14,349 nucleotides of DNA, from assembly GCA_003230195.1 (NCBI GenBank), contig QIHH01000066.1, positions 1 to 14,349 of the forward strand, written 5' to 3'. The DNA comes from Gammaproteobacteria bacterium. Its GTDB lineage: Bacteria > Pseudomonadota > Gammaproteobacteria > SZUA-140. A program made the translations under genes and the position numbers. Below the pieces are notes generated by a model. The model saw nothing but the letters and a program-made list of their open reading frames with translations, was not told the DNA's origin and searched no databases. Of the stretch, positions 7,008 through 14,349 are shown one piece after another (position 1 is the first letter of the stretch; the number at the start of each line of letters is the position of its first letter).

Positions 7008-9086
7008 CTATTCGACCAATATTTTGGTAAGTGGAATACTCAAGCAAAATTGCGTTCCCTCGCCTGTTTGGCTATTAACCTCCACTTCCCCTCCCAAAGA
7101 ACAAATAAACTCTTGGCATTCATAAACGCCAATTCCCATTCCAGCATTCCCTTTTGTCGTATCAAATGGACGAAATAACCGCTCGCGAACAAATTGTTCG
7201 CTCATACCGCACCCATTGTCGTCAACCTTAATAACGGCATAATCACCGGAAACCATAAGTTTAACAGTAATCACTCCATCATCAGGCGTTGCCTCCTGAG
7301 CATTATCAATGACATGCTCTATGACTGATGATAGCCTGTCTCGATCAATCACCACCTCCAGCTCTTCACATGCCGTAAAAACAGGTTTGGGAAATGCCAC
7401 TTGACGACGGGCAACAACCTCATCAATCACCTCACCAATCCGCACTAACGTACCACGCGTTTCCACATGCTTATCTATTCGCAATTGAGACAACATTCGC
7501 TGCATTTTATTCGTCGCATTATCCACAGTCGCAAATGCATCACTAATAAACTCAGGATTATCTTTATGCTTTCGAGAATTTTCAACGACCAGTGACAGCT
7601 GTCCAACCACGTTTTTAAGGTCATGTACTACATAGGCAGAAAGCCGGTTAAAAGTTTCAAATTGACGCGCCTCTACTAATTCCCGGTTGGCCTCTAACAA
7701 TGCGAGATAGCTAGCGAGTTCTCGCCCCGCAATTCTAAGCAGGTCAATGTCTTCCCAATTAAAGTGATCACCAGCGCGCGAATGAGTCAGCACAATAAAA
7801 CCAAGTAATTGCGTCTGCTTCATTAAAGGAACTACAAGCCAAGCATCAGGCAATTCAAGCAACCACCTAGGCAAGACCAGATCACGATATAGACTTGGAT
7901 CTCGCTCATACTCCCCTAGATTCACAACCCACTGCCATTTCTCAAGAAACGCCACTAAAGAGCTATGATCCGGCTCACGGCAGTGAGACCCTATTGTCAT
8001 TTTACTTCCCGTAACAGGTAGAAAGCCACGCGTCGTATCATTTCGCAGCCACAGCCCACCACCAGGGCTTTCCACTATGTTCGCAATAGCCTGTATTGCT
8101 CGTCCCCTTAACTGCTCATCCGTCCCGCCCATTGAAAGCGCTCGAATAAAGCTAGCCCACTGTTCTCGATAGTCATACTTATAAGAGAAAAAATGTTTGC
8201 CCACAAAAACCTTTAACTGAGCACGCAGCTGTCCAGAAAAAACCAGCGATAATAACAATAAAAGTGAGGCAAAGAAAAACAACACCTGTAAAATTTTCCC
8301 CCACCCACCGCCATACAGGCGAATGTAGTAGCCTCCCAGTGCAACGGCAAAAAGGTAAAGTCCCCCCACCACCAACACAGCACTGTGAAATGCCATCCGA
8401 TGAGAAACATAGTCTCCAAGCAACCACTGACGACTACGAGATATTGATATGCCAACCAATGGCACTGCCATCACATAGATAATTCCTCTCACACTCCAAA
8501 AGTCGAGATCAACCCCACCGAACAGCAGTGCGTCAGAGTATAAAAAGAAATCGAACGTAAATATGCTCGCAATGCCTAGGCACAGAAATTTGCTACTCCA
8601 TCGAAGCTCCGCCCCAATGTTACGATACCACTGCTCGAGCAAGAACAATCCAGTCAAGGACAAAACAATGTGGGCCACTAGACGTAAATTAACATCAGGC
8701 ACTGGGAATGACACCGCGCCATTTCCAGCATGAAAAACTGGATACATAAACAAAATGAAGCTGCCAAGTACTCCTGCAAGCGTAAAAAATAACGTTTTCT
8801 TTACAAATCTCAACCAGCGATGATTGCCTGCAATGAAAACTAGGCGGATCAACAGTGCAAACCATGTAATATTACGAAACAGCTCAATAATAGAGAACCA
8901 TGAAGGACTCAAGTAAGCGTAAAAATGCCCAGCAGAAACCAGCAACGCCCAAACGAATGTCGTCACTAATGCGAGCAATAAGAGAGCATCTTCAATGCAA
9001 GCACGCCACTTAACAACCGCAAACAAGGAGAGCAACAAAAAAGCGACCGCTGCCGCCCCGTAACTAATAACAGCCAAGCTAAGCAT
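7008..9086 (-). CDS. prsK: PEP-CTERM-associated sensor histidine kinase PrsK
   Basis: Inner-membrane histidine kinase of 692 aa. Residues 1 to about 285 contain eight or so hydrophobic segments (for example 5-27, 34-51, 98-116, 136-152, 199-213, 234-252, 265-284), probably forming the sensor. A GAF-like region follows (about 315-465: GGGLWLRND, WLVVPLMKQTQLLGFIVLTH), then the H-box SAYVVHDLKNVVGQLS (483-498) with phospho-acceptor His488. The ATPase domain has an N-box IDNAQEA (593-599), G1 VDDNGCGMS (621-629) and G2 GMGIGVYECQEF (649-660). VHDLKN and the overall plan fit PrsK, and prsR follows at once. It starts 47 bp after the sugar transferase gene and is probably in the same operon. The ribosome site before ATG 9086-9084 is poor. 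The signal sensed is unknown. Confidence 0.93.
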   Translation of the reverse strand: MLSLAVISYGAAAVAFLLLSLFAVVKWRACIEDALLLLALVTTFVWALLVSAGHFYAYLSPSWFSIIELFRNITWFALLIRLVFIAGNHRWLRFVKKTLFFTLAGVLGSFILFMYPVFHAGNGAVSFPVPDVNLRLVAHIVLSLTGLFLLEQWYRNIGAELRWSSKFLCLGIASIFTFDFFLYSDALLFGGVDLDFWSVRGIIYVMAVPLVGISISRSRQWLLGDYVSHRMAFHSAVLVVGGLYLFAVALGGYYIRLYGGGWGKILQVLFFFASLLLLLSLVFSGQLRAQLKVFVGKHFFSYKYDYREQWASFIRALSMGGTDEQLRGRAIQAIANIVESPGGGLWLRNDTTRGFLPVTGSKMTIGSHCREPDHSSLVAFLEKWQWVVNLGEYERDPSLYRDLVLPRWLLELPDAWLVVPLMKQTQLLGFIVLTHSRAGDHFNWEDIDLLRIAGRELASYLALLEANRELVEARQFETFNRLSAYVVHDLKNVVGQLSLVVENSRKHKDNPEFISDAFATVDNATNKMQRMLSQLRIDKHVETRGTLVRIGEVIDEVVARRQVAFPKPVFTACEELEVVIDRDRLSSVIEHVIDNAQEATPDDGVITVKLMVSGDYAVIKVDDNGCGMSEQFVRERLFRPFDTTKGNAGMGIGVYECQEFICSLGGEVEVNSQTGEGTQFCLSIPLTKILVE

Positions 9087-9133
9087 AGCAGGCCATTAAA
9101 TACCCACTATACGGAAAAACAATATAATTCTGG

Positions 9134-10501
9134 TCAGCGACCTCCCTTACCCCACAAAACAGCACCAGCCGTCTGAAACAATATGATTAAATCAAGAAAT
9201 AGACTGTAGTTTTTCACGTAATAAAGATCAAATTGAAGCTTTTCATAGGAGTCTTTCTCAGAATCGCCATAGGGGTAACAGATCTGAGCCCAACCAGTTA
9301 TCCCTGGTTTTACTCGATGACGTTCCGAATAGTAATCAATGTTTTCCGACAGCTGTTCAACAAAAACAGGGCGCTCGGGACGTGGCCCAACAAAGCTCAT
9401 ATCACCTCGCAACACATTGACGATTTGAGGTAATTCATCCACCCTGAGCTTACGAATCACATCGCCGACACGCGTGATACGACTATCGTTTTTTGACGCA
9501 AACTTCGCTTGCCCATCACTCTCAGCATCCACTCGCATACTACGAAATTTCAGCACCTGAAATAACTTCCAGTTTTCACCAACCCTTACCTGACGATATA
9601 AAATGGGGCCGCGGTCTTCTAGGTAAATTGCTATTACCGCCACAATGATAACCGGCAAAGAGATCAGCAACAGCAGCAAACTAGCCACAATATCAAAAAT
9701 TCGTTTTGAATAAACTCTTAACACCCCATACTTAAAACCATCAGAAAAAATCAACCAGCTCGGGTTGAGAATATCGATCATAATTTTTCCTGTTTGACGC
9801 TCAAAAAAAGTCAATAAATCCACCACATCAATCCCACTCATACGACAATCAACTATTTCGTGCATGGGAAAGCTCTGCCGCCGATCCTCAATCGCAACCA
9901 CTATCTCGTCAATTTGATATTTTTTGGACAATTCCAATAACGTCACATCATGTTGAATAACATTATCCTCAACAAGGACACGCTCTCCTGGGAATTTCAC
10001 ATAACCGATAATAGAAAAACCACGCTGATCTGTCTTTCTTCGCAATAAGTTGTTAATCGCCATTGCGCGATTCCCAACCCCCAACACCAAAATGCGCCGA
10101 TTACCCGTATCATCATCAACAAAACGAACAAATACAATCAGAGCAACCAATGATGATAGCGCAAACTCCCCCCTACCGAGCGCAATGCTAGGAAAAATAT
10201 AGAAAAGAATGCTTAACGCAATAAACCCGATGACCAGACCCGCAACAACTCGCAGCAAAGCAGCCACAATCCCCTCCCGCAAGTGGCGTTGGTACAACCC
10301 CATAAATGTCATCGCGCTTAACATCAACGCAGCAAACAGCAGCGACTTACCCAACAATAGAGCATCGAACGCCAGCGTCACTTCGCTCCCCCAGAATCGC
10401 AACAACGATCCAAGAAACACAGACAACAGTAAAACCAAAGTCTCAATTACCCCCAGCAAAACAAATGCCGTTGGTATATAGTGCCGAAATACTCTTACCA
10501 T
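9134..10501 (-). CDS. Polyprenyl-phosphate sugar-1-phosphate transferase, PEP-CTERM/EPS type
   Basis: Membrane enzyme expected to move a hexose-1-phosphate from a UDP-sugar to undecaprenyl phosphate, the first step of exopolysaccharide repeat-unit assembly. At 455 aa it has the usual plan: N-terminal membrane helices (about 12-36, 49-69, 80-104, 115-127), a nucleotide-binding-like domain (RILVLGVGNRA, 136-146), a helix at about 270-292 after KRIFDI, and the C-terminal catalytic domain. That domain has GPILYRQVRVGENWKLFQVL (298-317), KFRSMR (318-323), KLRVDELPQIVNVLRGDMSF (351-370), VGPRPERP (371-378) and RVKPGITGWAQICYPYG (396-412). The PRPERP/YPYG form is that seen in the transferases linked to PEP-CTERM loci. 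The start ATG 10501 gives the typical MVRVFRHYIP beginning. It heads the operon with prsK and prsR. The exact sugar (glucose or galactose) cannot be read from sequence. Confidence 0.92.
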   Translation of the reverse strand: MVRVFRHYIPTAFVLLGVIETLVLLLSVFLGSLLRFWGSEVTLAFDALLLGKSLLFAALMLSAMTFMGLYQRHLREGIVAALLRVVAGLVIGFIALSILFYIFPSIALGRGEFALSSLVALIVFVRFVDDDTGNRRILVLGVGNRAMAINNLLRRKTDQRGFSIIGYVKFPGERVLVEDNVIQHDVTLLELSKKYQIDEIVVAIEDRRQSFPMHEIVDCRMSGIDVVDLLTFFERQTGKIMIDILNPSWLIFSDGFKYGVLRVYSKRIFDIVASLLLLLISLPVIIVAVIAIYLEDRGPILYRQVRVGENWKLFQVLKFRSMRVDAESDGQAKFASKNDSRITRVGDVIRKLRVDELPQIVNVLRGDMSFVGPRPERPVFVEQLSENIDYYSERHRVKPGITGWAQICYPYGDSEKDSYEKLQFDLYYVKNYSLFLDLIILFQTAGAVLWGKGGR

Positions 10502-10696
10502 TAGAAATGACTTACCATACTAGTTTTTGTGAACAACTATAAATCCCACCCTGCCAGACCAACATTTAACTGCTTAAAAACCCCGAAAATCTTTTAAATA
10601 TAATCCCTGATAACGGCCGATGGAGAGGCAACTATATAGCAGACTACCGCGCTTACATCATGAGATGCGTTATTAAAGCTAGAGTCAAGGGTAAAG

Positions 10697-10705
10697 TGCT
10701 ATAAT
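10697..10705 (+). promoter_or_regulatory. Extended -10 promoter element upstream of ugd
   Basis: TGCTATAAT is a perfect extended -10 (TGn plus TATAAT) 110 bp before the ugd start. The expected -35 region has no recognisable hexamer, which extended -10 promoters tolerate. It would give a 5' leader of about 100 nt. Confidence 0.5.
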
Positions 10706-10780
10706 ACAGTTTTTTCACGTACCCACTCCCCCTAAACTCGTACCACTCACACTATTGATGTAATATTAATGATAATACCC

Positions 10781-10790
10781 GTTTGCAAAC
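10781..10790. promoter_or_regulatory. Perfect palindrome GTTTGCAAAC, possible operator
   Basis: A 10-bp perfect palindrome 25 bp upstream of the ugd start codon and downstream of the predicted -10. Its position would suit a repressor or leader-binding protein, but nothing identifies one. Confidence 0.3.
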
Positions 10791-10815
10791 TAATATAACA
10801 TATGGAATTTAAGCT

Positions 10816-12138
10816 ATGAAAGTAACCGTTTTTGGATCTGGATATGTTGGCCTCGTGACAGGCGCCTGCCTTGCAGAAGTCGGTATTGACGTCGTCTGCG
10901 TTGACATCGATCAAAACAAGATCGAGATGTTGAACCGGGGAGAGATCCCAATCTATGAGCCTGGGCTTGAAAAACTAGTGCTTGATAACGCCAAAAATGG
11001 AAGACTTTCATTTACAACAGATATAGCCGCTGGCGTCGCTCACGGCCTATTTCAGTTTATTGCCGTCGGCACCCCACCGGATGAAGATGGCTCTGCTGAC
11101 CTCCAATACGTCAGAGCTGTTGCGAAAAGCATCGGTGAGCACATGGATGATTACCGTGTCATTATCGATAAATCGACGGTTCCAGTTGGCACGGCAGACA
11201 AAGTTCGCGAAACCGTTATAAGCGCCCTTAAAGCCCGCGGAAAAAATATCGATTTTGACGTTGTATCAAACCCGGAATTCCTCAAAGAAGGTGCTGCAAT
11301 CGATGATTTCATGAAACCAGATCGCATTGTAATCGGTACTGATAACCCGCGCACCACCGAGCTGTTACGCGCACTTTATACCCCATTCAACCGTAACCAT
11401 GACCGCTTGGTAGTGATGGATATCCGCTCTGCAGAACTGACAAAGTATGCTGCTAACGCTATGCTTGCAACTAAAATCAGCTTCATGAACGAGCTATCTA
11501 ACATGGCAGAACGTCTTGGGGCGGACATTGAACAGGTACGTATCGGCATCGGTTCCGACCCACGCATTGGCTACCACTTTATCTATCCTGGTTGCGGCTA
11601 TGGCGGCTCATGCTTTCCTAAAGATGTACAGGCCCTTGAACGTACCGCCAATGAAATCGGCTATGATGCACCGCTCCTGCAAGCAGTTGAAACTGTTAAT
11701 AATCGCCAAAAAACGGTGCTATTCCAGAAGGTTAATACACATTTCGACGGTGACCTTAAAGGCAAAACTTTTGCTGTATGGGGACTTTCCTTTAAACCAA
11801 AAACCGATGATATGCGCGCGGCACCTAGCCGCACATTAATGGAAGCCCTATGGCAAGCCGGTGCAAAAGTACAGGCATATGACCCAGAAGCGATGGGTGA
11901 AGCCCAGCGAATTTATGGTGACCGCTCAGACCTGGTGCTTTGTGACGATACTAACAGCACACTATCTGGTGCCGACGCCTTAATTATCATAACCGAGTGG
12001 CAGGCCTTCCGCAGTCCTGATTTTGAATTCATCAAGAGTCAACTAAAATCACCCACCATCTTTGATGGGCGCAACATTTATGACCTAAAGACCTTGCACA
12101 ACCTTGGTTTCACCTATTACACCATCGGACGTAAATAA
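10816..12138 (+). CDS. ugd: UDP-glucose 6-dehydrogenase
   Basis: Cytosolic NAD+-dependent enzyme oxidising UDP-glucose twice to UDP-glucuronate, the precursor of acidic sugars in exopolysaccharides. The 440-aa product is of standard length. The NAD-binding Rossmann motif is VFGSGYVGLVTGACLAEVG (5-23). Also present are IDKSTVPVGTADKV (117-130), NPEFLKEGAAIDDF (152-165), LTKYAANAMLATKISFMNE (208-226, with the expected Lys210) and the active-site block GCGYGGSCFPKD (259-270), in which Cys266 is the catalytic nucleophile. WGLSFKPKTDDMR (322-334) belongs to the C-terminal UDP-binding domain. GGAA lies 8 bp before the ATG. It opens a three-gene plus-strand cluster with an epimerase and galU, so substrate supply and use are encoded together. 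Confidence 0.96.
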   Translation: MKVTVFGSGYVGLVTGACLAEVGIDVVCVDIDQNKIEMLNRGEIPIYEPGLEKLVLDNAKNGRLSFTTDIAAGVAHGLFQFIAVGTPPDEDGSADLQYVRAVAKSIGEHMDDYRVIIDKSTVPVGTADKVRETVISALKARGKNIDFDVVSNPEFLKEGAAIDDFMKPDRIVIGTDNPRTTELLRALYTPFNRNHDRLVVMDIRSAELTKYAANAMLATKISFMNELSNMAERLGADIEQVRIGIGSDPRIGYHFIYPGCGYGGSCFPKDVQALERTANEIGYDAPLLQAVETVNNRQKTVLFQKVNTHFDGDLKGKTFAVWGLSFKPKTDDMRAAPSRTLMEALWQAGAKVQAYDPEAMGEAQRIYGDRSDLVLCDDTNSTLSGADALIIITEWQAFRSPDFEFIKSQLKSPTIFDGRNIYDLKTLHNLGFTYYTIGRK

Positions 12139-12175
12139 AACACCTAAATGCAAAACTTAAGGTAAAAATATAATC

Positions 12176-13183
12176 ATGAAAGTTCTGATCACAGGCACAG
12201 CCGGCTTTATTGGCTCCAATGTCGCCCACTATCTACTCAATAGAGGTGATGAAGTTGTCGGTCTGGACAACCTCAACGACTACTATGACGTAAACCTCAA
12301 AAAAGCACGTCTGGAGCGCCTAACTTCGCGCAAAGGCTTCACAGATATCCGCCTCGACCTTGAAGACCGCGATGGTATCGCTAAACTATTCAAGGAAGAA
12401 CAACCAGACAAGGTGATACATCTTGCCGCTCAAGCAGGTGTACGCTATTCACTAATCAACCCTCATTCTTATATTGATAGCAATATAAATGGAACAACTA
12501 ATATACTCGAAGGATGTCGCCATACGGAAGTAGACCACCTTGTCTACGCCTCAAGCAGCTCTGTCTATGGGGCCAACACAAACATGCCCTTCTCTGTCCA
12601 TGACAATGTAGATCACCCCGTAAGCTTGTATGCCGCCACAAAAAAATCTAATGAGTTGATGGCCCACACCTACAGCCACCTTTACCAAATTCCAACAACC
12701 GGCCTGCGCTTTTTTACTGTGTATGGCCCATGGGGCCGACCAGATATGGCGCTATTTTTATTTACCAAAGCTATCCTGGAAGGAAAGCCCATTGATGTAT
12801 TCAATTATGGTAAATGCCGACGTGATTTCACCTATATCGACGATATTGTTGAAGGTGTTATCAGGACATTAGATCATACAGCCATGCCAAACCCAGACTG
12901 GTCCAGTGATAATCCCGATACCGGCACCAGCTACGCGCCTTTCCGAATATATAATATTGGCAATAATAGCCCAGTTGAACTATCGCACTTTATCGAGGTA
13001 ATCGAAGACTGTATCGGTAAAAAAGCACAGAAAAATATGTTGCCACTACAGCCTGGTGATGTTCCTGAAACCTATGCAAATATTGATGACCTAATAAACG
13101 ACGTTGGCTTCAAACCAGCCACATCAATCGAAGATGGAATTGCGAATTTTGTTTCGTGGTACCGTGATTATTACAAGGTCTAA
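12176..13183 (+). CDS. UDP-glucuronate 4-epimerase-like NAD-dependent epimerase
   Basis: Extended short-chain dehydrogenase/reductase of 335 aa, probably interconverting UDP-glucuronate and UDP-galacturonate. The NAD motif is TGTAGFIGS (6-14). The catalytic set is the Ser cluster ASSSSVYG (125-132) with YAATK (152-156: Tyr152, Lys156). LDNLNDYYDVNLKKARLERL (30-49) and RPDMALFLFTKAILEGKPID (188-207) are characteristic of the UDP-glucuronate 4-epimerase group, and the position directly after ugd supports that substrate. RRDFTYIDDIVEG (215-227) is preceded by Cys214, a position that is usually Met in the relatives I know. A UDP-glucose 4-epimerase (GalE) is the main alternative and is less likely. 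It starts 37 bp after ugd with a distant AAGG. Gene names in relatives vary, so none is given. Confidence 0.88.
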   Translation: MKVLITGTAGFIGSNVAHYLLNRGDEVVGLDNLNDYYDVNLKKARLERLTSRKGFTDIRLDLEDRDGIAKLFKEEQPDKVIHLAAQAGVRYSLINPHSYIDSNINGTTNILEGCRHTEVDHLVYASSSSVYGANTNMPFSVHDNVDHPVSLYAATKKSNELMAHTYSHLYQIPTTGLRFFTVYGPWGRPDMALFLFTKAILEGKPIDVFNYGKCRRDFTYIDDIVEGVIRTLDHTAMPNPDWSSDNPDTGTSYAPFRIYNIGNNSPVELSHFIEVIEDCIGKKAQKNMLPLQPGDVPETYANIDDLINDVGFKPATSIEDGIANFVSWYRDYYKV

Positions 13184-13192
13184 ATTAAAAAC

Positions 13193-14092
13193 ATGAACTC
13201 AAATACCATCACAAAAGCAGTCATCCCTGTCGCCGGGCTCGGCACACGCATGCTACCAGCAACCAAAGCCATCCCTAAAGAGATGCTTCCTCTGGTAGAT
13301 AAGCCATTGATTCAATACATCGTCAATGAATGCATTAATGCCGGTATTAAAGAGATAATACTGGTCACACACTCATCAAAAAATGCCATTGAAAACCACT
13401 TTGATAAATCTTTTGAACTAGAAACAACACTAGAAAAAAAGGTCAAAAGAAAGTTATTAAAAGAAATTCAAACTATCTGCCCTAAAGATATCACCATCAT
13501 GCACGTCCGACAGGGGCAGGCAAAAGGACTCGGCCATGCGGTAGCCACCGCTCGGCCACTCATCGGTGACAAACCATTTATTGTTGTGCTGCCGGATGTA
13601 TTGATCGATGAAGCCTCTTGCGACCTTAAAAATGAAAACCTCGCAGCAATGATTAAACGCTTTGAAGAGACCCAAACCAGTCAAATAATGGTTGAACCTG
13701 TCCCATCAGAGCAGGTATCTAGCTACGGTGTCGTCGATTGTGGTGGTAAAATAGTATTACCAGGTGAATCAGCAGCAATGAACAAAGTCGTTGAAAAGCC
13801 TAGAGCAGAAGAAGCGCCTTCTAATCTTGCGGTTGTCGGTCGCTATGTATTATCGTCAAGAATCTGGGATTTACTAGAAAATACAGCGCCAGGTGCTGGT
13901 GACGAAATTCAGTTAACAGATGCAATCGCCAGTTTGATCGAGCTAGAGACGGTGGAAGCCTTTCACATGACCGGAAAATCTCATGATTGTGGCTCAAAAA
14001 TTGGTTACATGAAGGCCTTTGTTGAGTATGGCATAAGGCACCCCGAAAATGGCAGGGAATTCAGCAAATACCTCGCCTCAATAAACCGCTAG
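13193..14092 (+). CDS. galU: UTP--glucose-1-phosphate uridylyltransferase
   Basis: Cytosolic enzyme making UDP-glucose and pyrophosphate from UTP and glucose-1-phosphate, feeding ugd. The 299-aa product is full length. The nucleotide-binding loop is AGLGTRMLPATKAIPKEMLP (14-33). VRQGQAKGLGHAV (105-117), VVLPDVLID (131-139, metal-binding Asp135), VVEKP (199-203, Lys202) and GAGDEIQLTDAI (234-245) are followed by GKSHDCGSKIGYMKAF (261-276). The start is only 9 bp after the epimerase stop, and the preceding bases (AAATTAAAAAC) contain no Shine-Dalgarno, so translation may depend on coupling to the epimerase. A strong terminator follows 20 bp after the stop, making this the last gene of the cluster. 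Confidence 0.95.
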   Translation: MNSNTITKAVIPVAGLGTRMLPATKAIPKEMLPLVDKPLIQYIVNECINAGIKEIILVTHSSKNAIENHFDKSFELETTLEKKVKRKLLKEIQTICPKDITIMHVRQGQAKGLGHAVATARPLIGDKPFIVVLPDVLIDEASCDLKNENLAAMIKRFEETQTSQIMVEPVPSEQVSSYGVVDCGGKIVLPGESAAMNKVVEKPRAEEAPSNLAVVGRYVLSSRIWDLLENTAPGAGDEIQLTDAIASLIELETVEAFHMTGKSHDCGSKIGYMKAFVEYGIRHPENGREFSKYLASINR

Positions 14093-14111
14093 AAAACATC
14101 CCTGACTGAAT

Positions 14112-14150
14112 AAAAAAGCCCCGAGCTACGGAACAGCTCGGGGCTTTTTT
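14112..14150. terminator. Strong bidirectional rho-independent terminator
   Basis: AAAAAAGCCCCGAGCT (14112-14127) and AGCTCGGGGCTTTTTT (14135-14150) are perfect inverted repeats around a 7-nt loop. A GC-rich stem with a T-tract on each strand lets it end galU transcription on the plus strand and the aldolase gene on the minus strand. Confidence 0.95.
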
Positions 14151-14167
14151 ATGGTATCCAATCAGTT

Positions 14168-14349
14168 TTATTTGTAATAGCTGATCATCTGCTCAAGTGA
14201 CTGAGCTTCAATTTTTGACGCCTGCCCTTCACAACCAAACGCCTCAAAGCGCGCCTTGCAAATATCAGACATCGCGGCAGTCGATTCTTTCAGGAACTTA
14301 CGTGGATCAAAGTTAGCAGTATTTTCAGCCAGGAACTTACGCACCGCAC
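14168..14349 (-). CDS. fba: Class II fructose-bisphosphate aldolase, C-terminal end only
   Basis: Only the last 59 codons are in the window; the gene enters from the right edge and stops at TAA (14170-14168). The translation runs AVRKFLAENTANFDPRKFLK, then AAMSDICKARFEAFGCEGQASKI, then a short tail ending ISYYK. The VRKFL...FDPRKFLK...CKARFEAFG..GQASKI pattern is the C-terminus of class IIA aldolases of the type used in glycolysis/gluconeogenesis and the Calvin cycle of many Proteobacteria. The metal ligands and active site lie outside the window, so the call rests on the tail alone. It converges on galU across the shared terminator. Confidence 0.82.
   Translation of the reverse strand, partial: AVRKFLAENTANFDPRKFLKESTAAMSDICKARFEAFGCEGQASKIEAQSLEQMISYYK

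Larger units (their letters stand above)
10502..10815. other. 314-bp divergent intergenic region between the two EPS gene clusters
   Basis: AT-rich DNA with no supportable gene. It must carry the promoters for the minus-strand sugar transferase/prsK/prsR operon and for ugd on the plus strand. I see a good extended -10 on the plus strand (10697-10705), another TATAAT at 10599-10604 without a good -35, an 8-bp palindrome TAATATTA (10761-10768) and the 10-bp palindrome GTTTGCAAAC (10781-10790). I found no convincing sigma-54 site (TGGCAC-N5-TTGCW) on either strand and no clear promoter for the minus-strand operon. Confidence 0.7.

Noticed and set aside
8179..8482. Short frames on both strands inside prsK.
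   Set aside because: They lie wholly within the membrane-domain coding sequence of prsK and have no independent signals.
10660..10704. A 14-codon reading frame (ATG to TAA) upstream of ugd that could be a leader peptide.
   Set aside because: No ribosome site, it overlaps the predicted -10 box, and the composition is unremarkable.
1..14349. CRISPR array, tRNA or rRNA genes, or a complete insertion sequence.
   Set aside because: No regularly spaced direct repeats, no cloverleaf or rRNA-like stretch, and no transposase reading frame were seen on either strand.

Overview
This window looks like chromosomal DNA from a gammaproteobacterium of moderate GC content. The best clues are a 347-residue MtnA, a long-type (474 aa) 6-phosphogluconate dehydrogenase, the C-terminus of a class II fructose-bisphosphate aldolase resembling those of autotrophic and sulfur-oxidising Proteobacteria, and a PrsK/PrsR two-component pair that belongs to genomes with the PEP-CTERM/exosortase protein-sorting system. 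I cannot name the genus. The gene content is mostly recognisable; I do not see an obviously new multi-gene system. The less ordinary material is in the gaps: two different short palindromic mobile elements, a shared 13-bp element end, and a heavily decayed gene.

Layout. Positions 1-1740 (minus strand) hold a voltage-gated ion channel cut by the window edge and, upstream of it, mtnA (methionine salvage). A secreted OmpA-domain protein diverges on the plus strand (1862-2497). A 177-bp MITE-like element with TTAA target duplications (2525-2709) lies between it and the 3' end of gnd (minus, 2714-4138). A second, unrelated hairpin element of 139 bp (4187-4325) sits just upstream of gnd. Next comes the wreck of a class V PLP-dependent aminotransferase (4436-5497), with four frame changes, one in-frame stop and an N-terminal deletion.

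Positions 5613-10501 form a minus-strand cluster, in transcription order: polyprenyl-phosphate sugar transferase (first step of exopolysaccharide assembly), prsK (membrane histidine kinase) and prsR (sigma-54 activator). A 314-bp divergent intergenic region separates it from a plus-strand cluster: ugd, a UDP-glucuronate 4-epimerase-like gene and galU. That cluster ends in a strong bidirectional terminator facing the 3' end of an aldolase gene (minus) at the right edge.

How the genes fit together. GalU makes UDP-glucose, Ugd oxidises it to UDP-glucuronate, and the epimerase would convert that to UDP-galacturonate. These are precursors for an acidic exopolysaccharide, whose lipid-linked assembly the sugar transferase of the opposite cluster would start. 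PrsK/PrsR are, in other genomes, the regulators tied to PEP-CTERM proteins and exopolysaccharide, so 5.6-14.1 kb reads as one end of an exopolysaccharide/PEP-CTERM locus. No exosortase, polymerase, flippase or PEP-CTERM substrate is in view.
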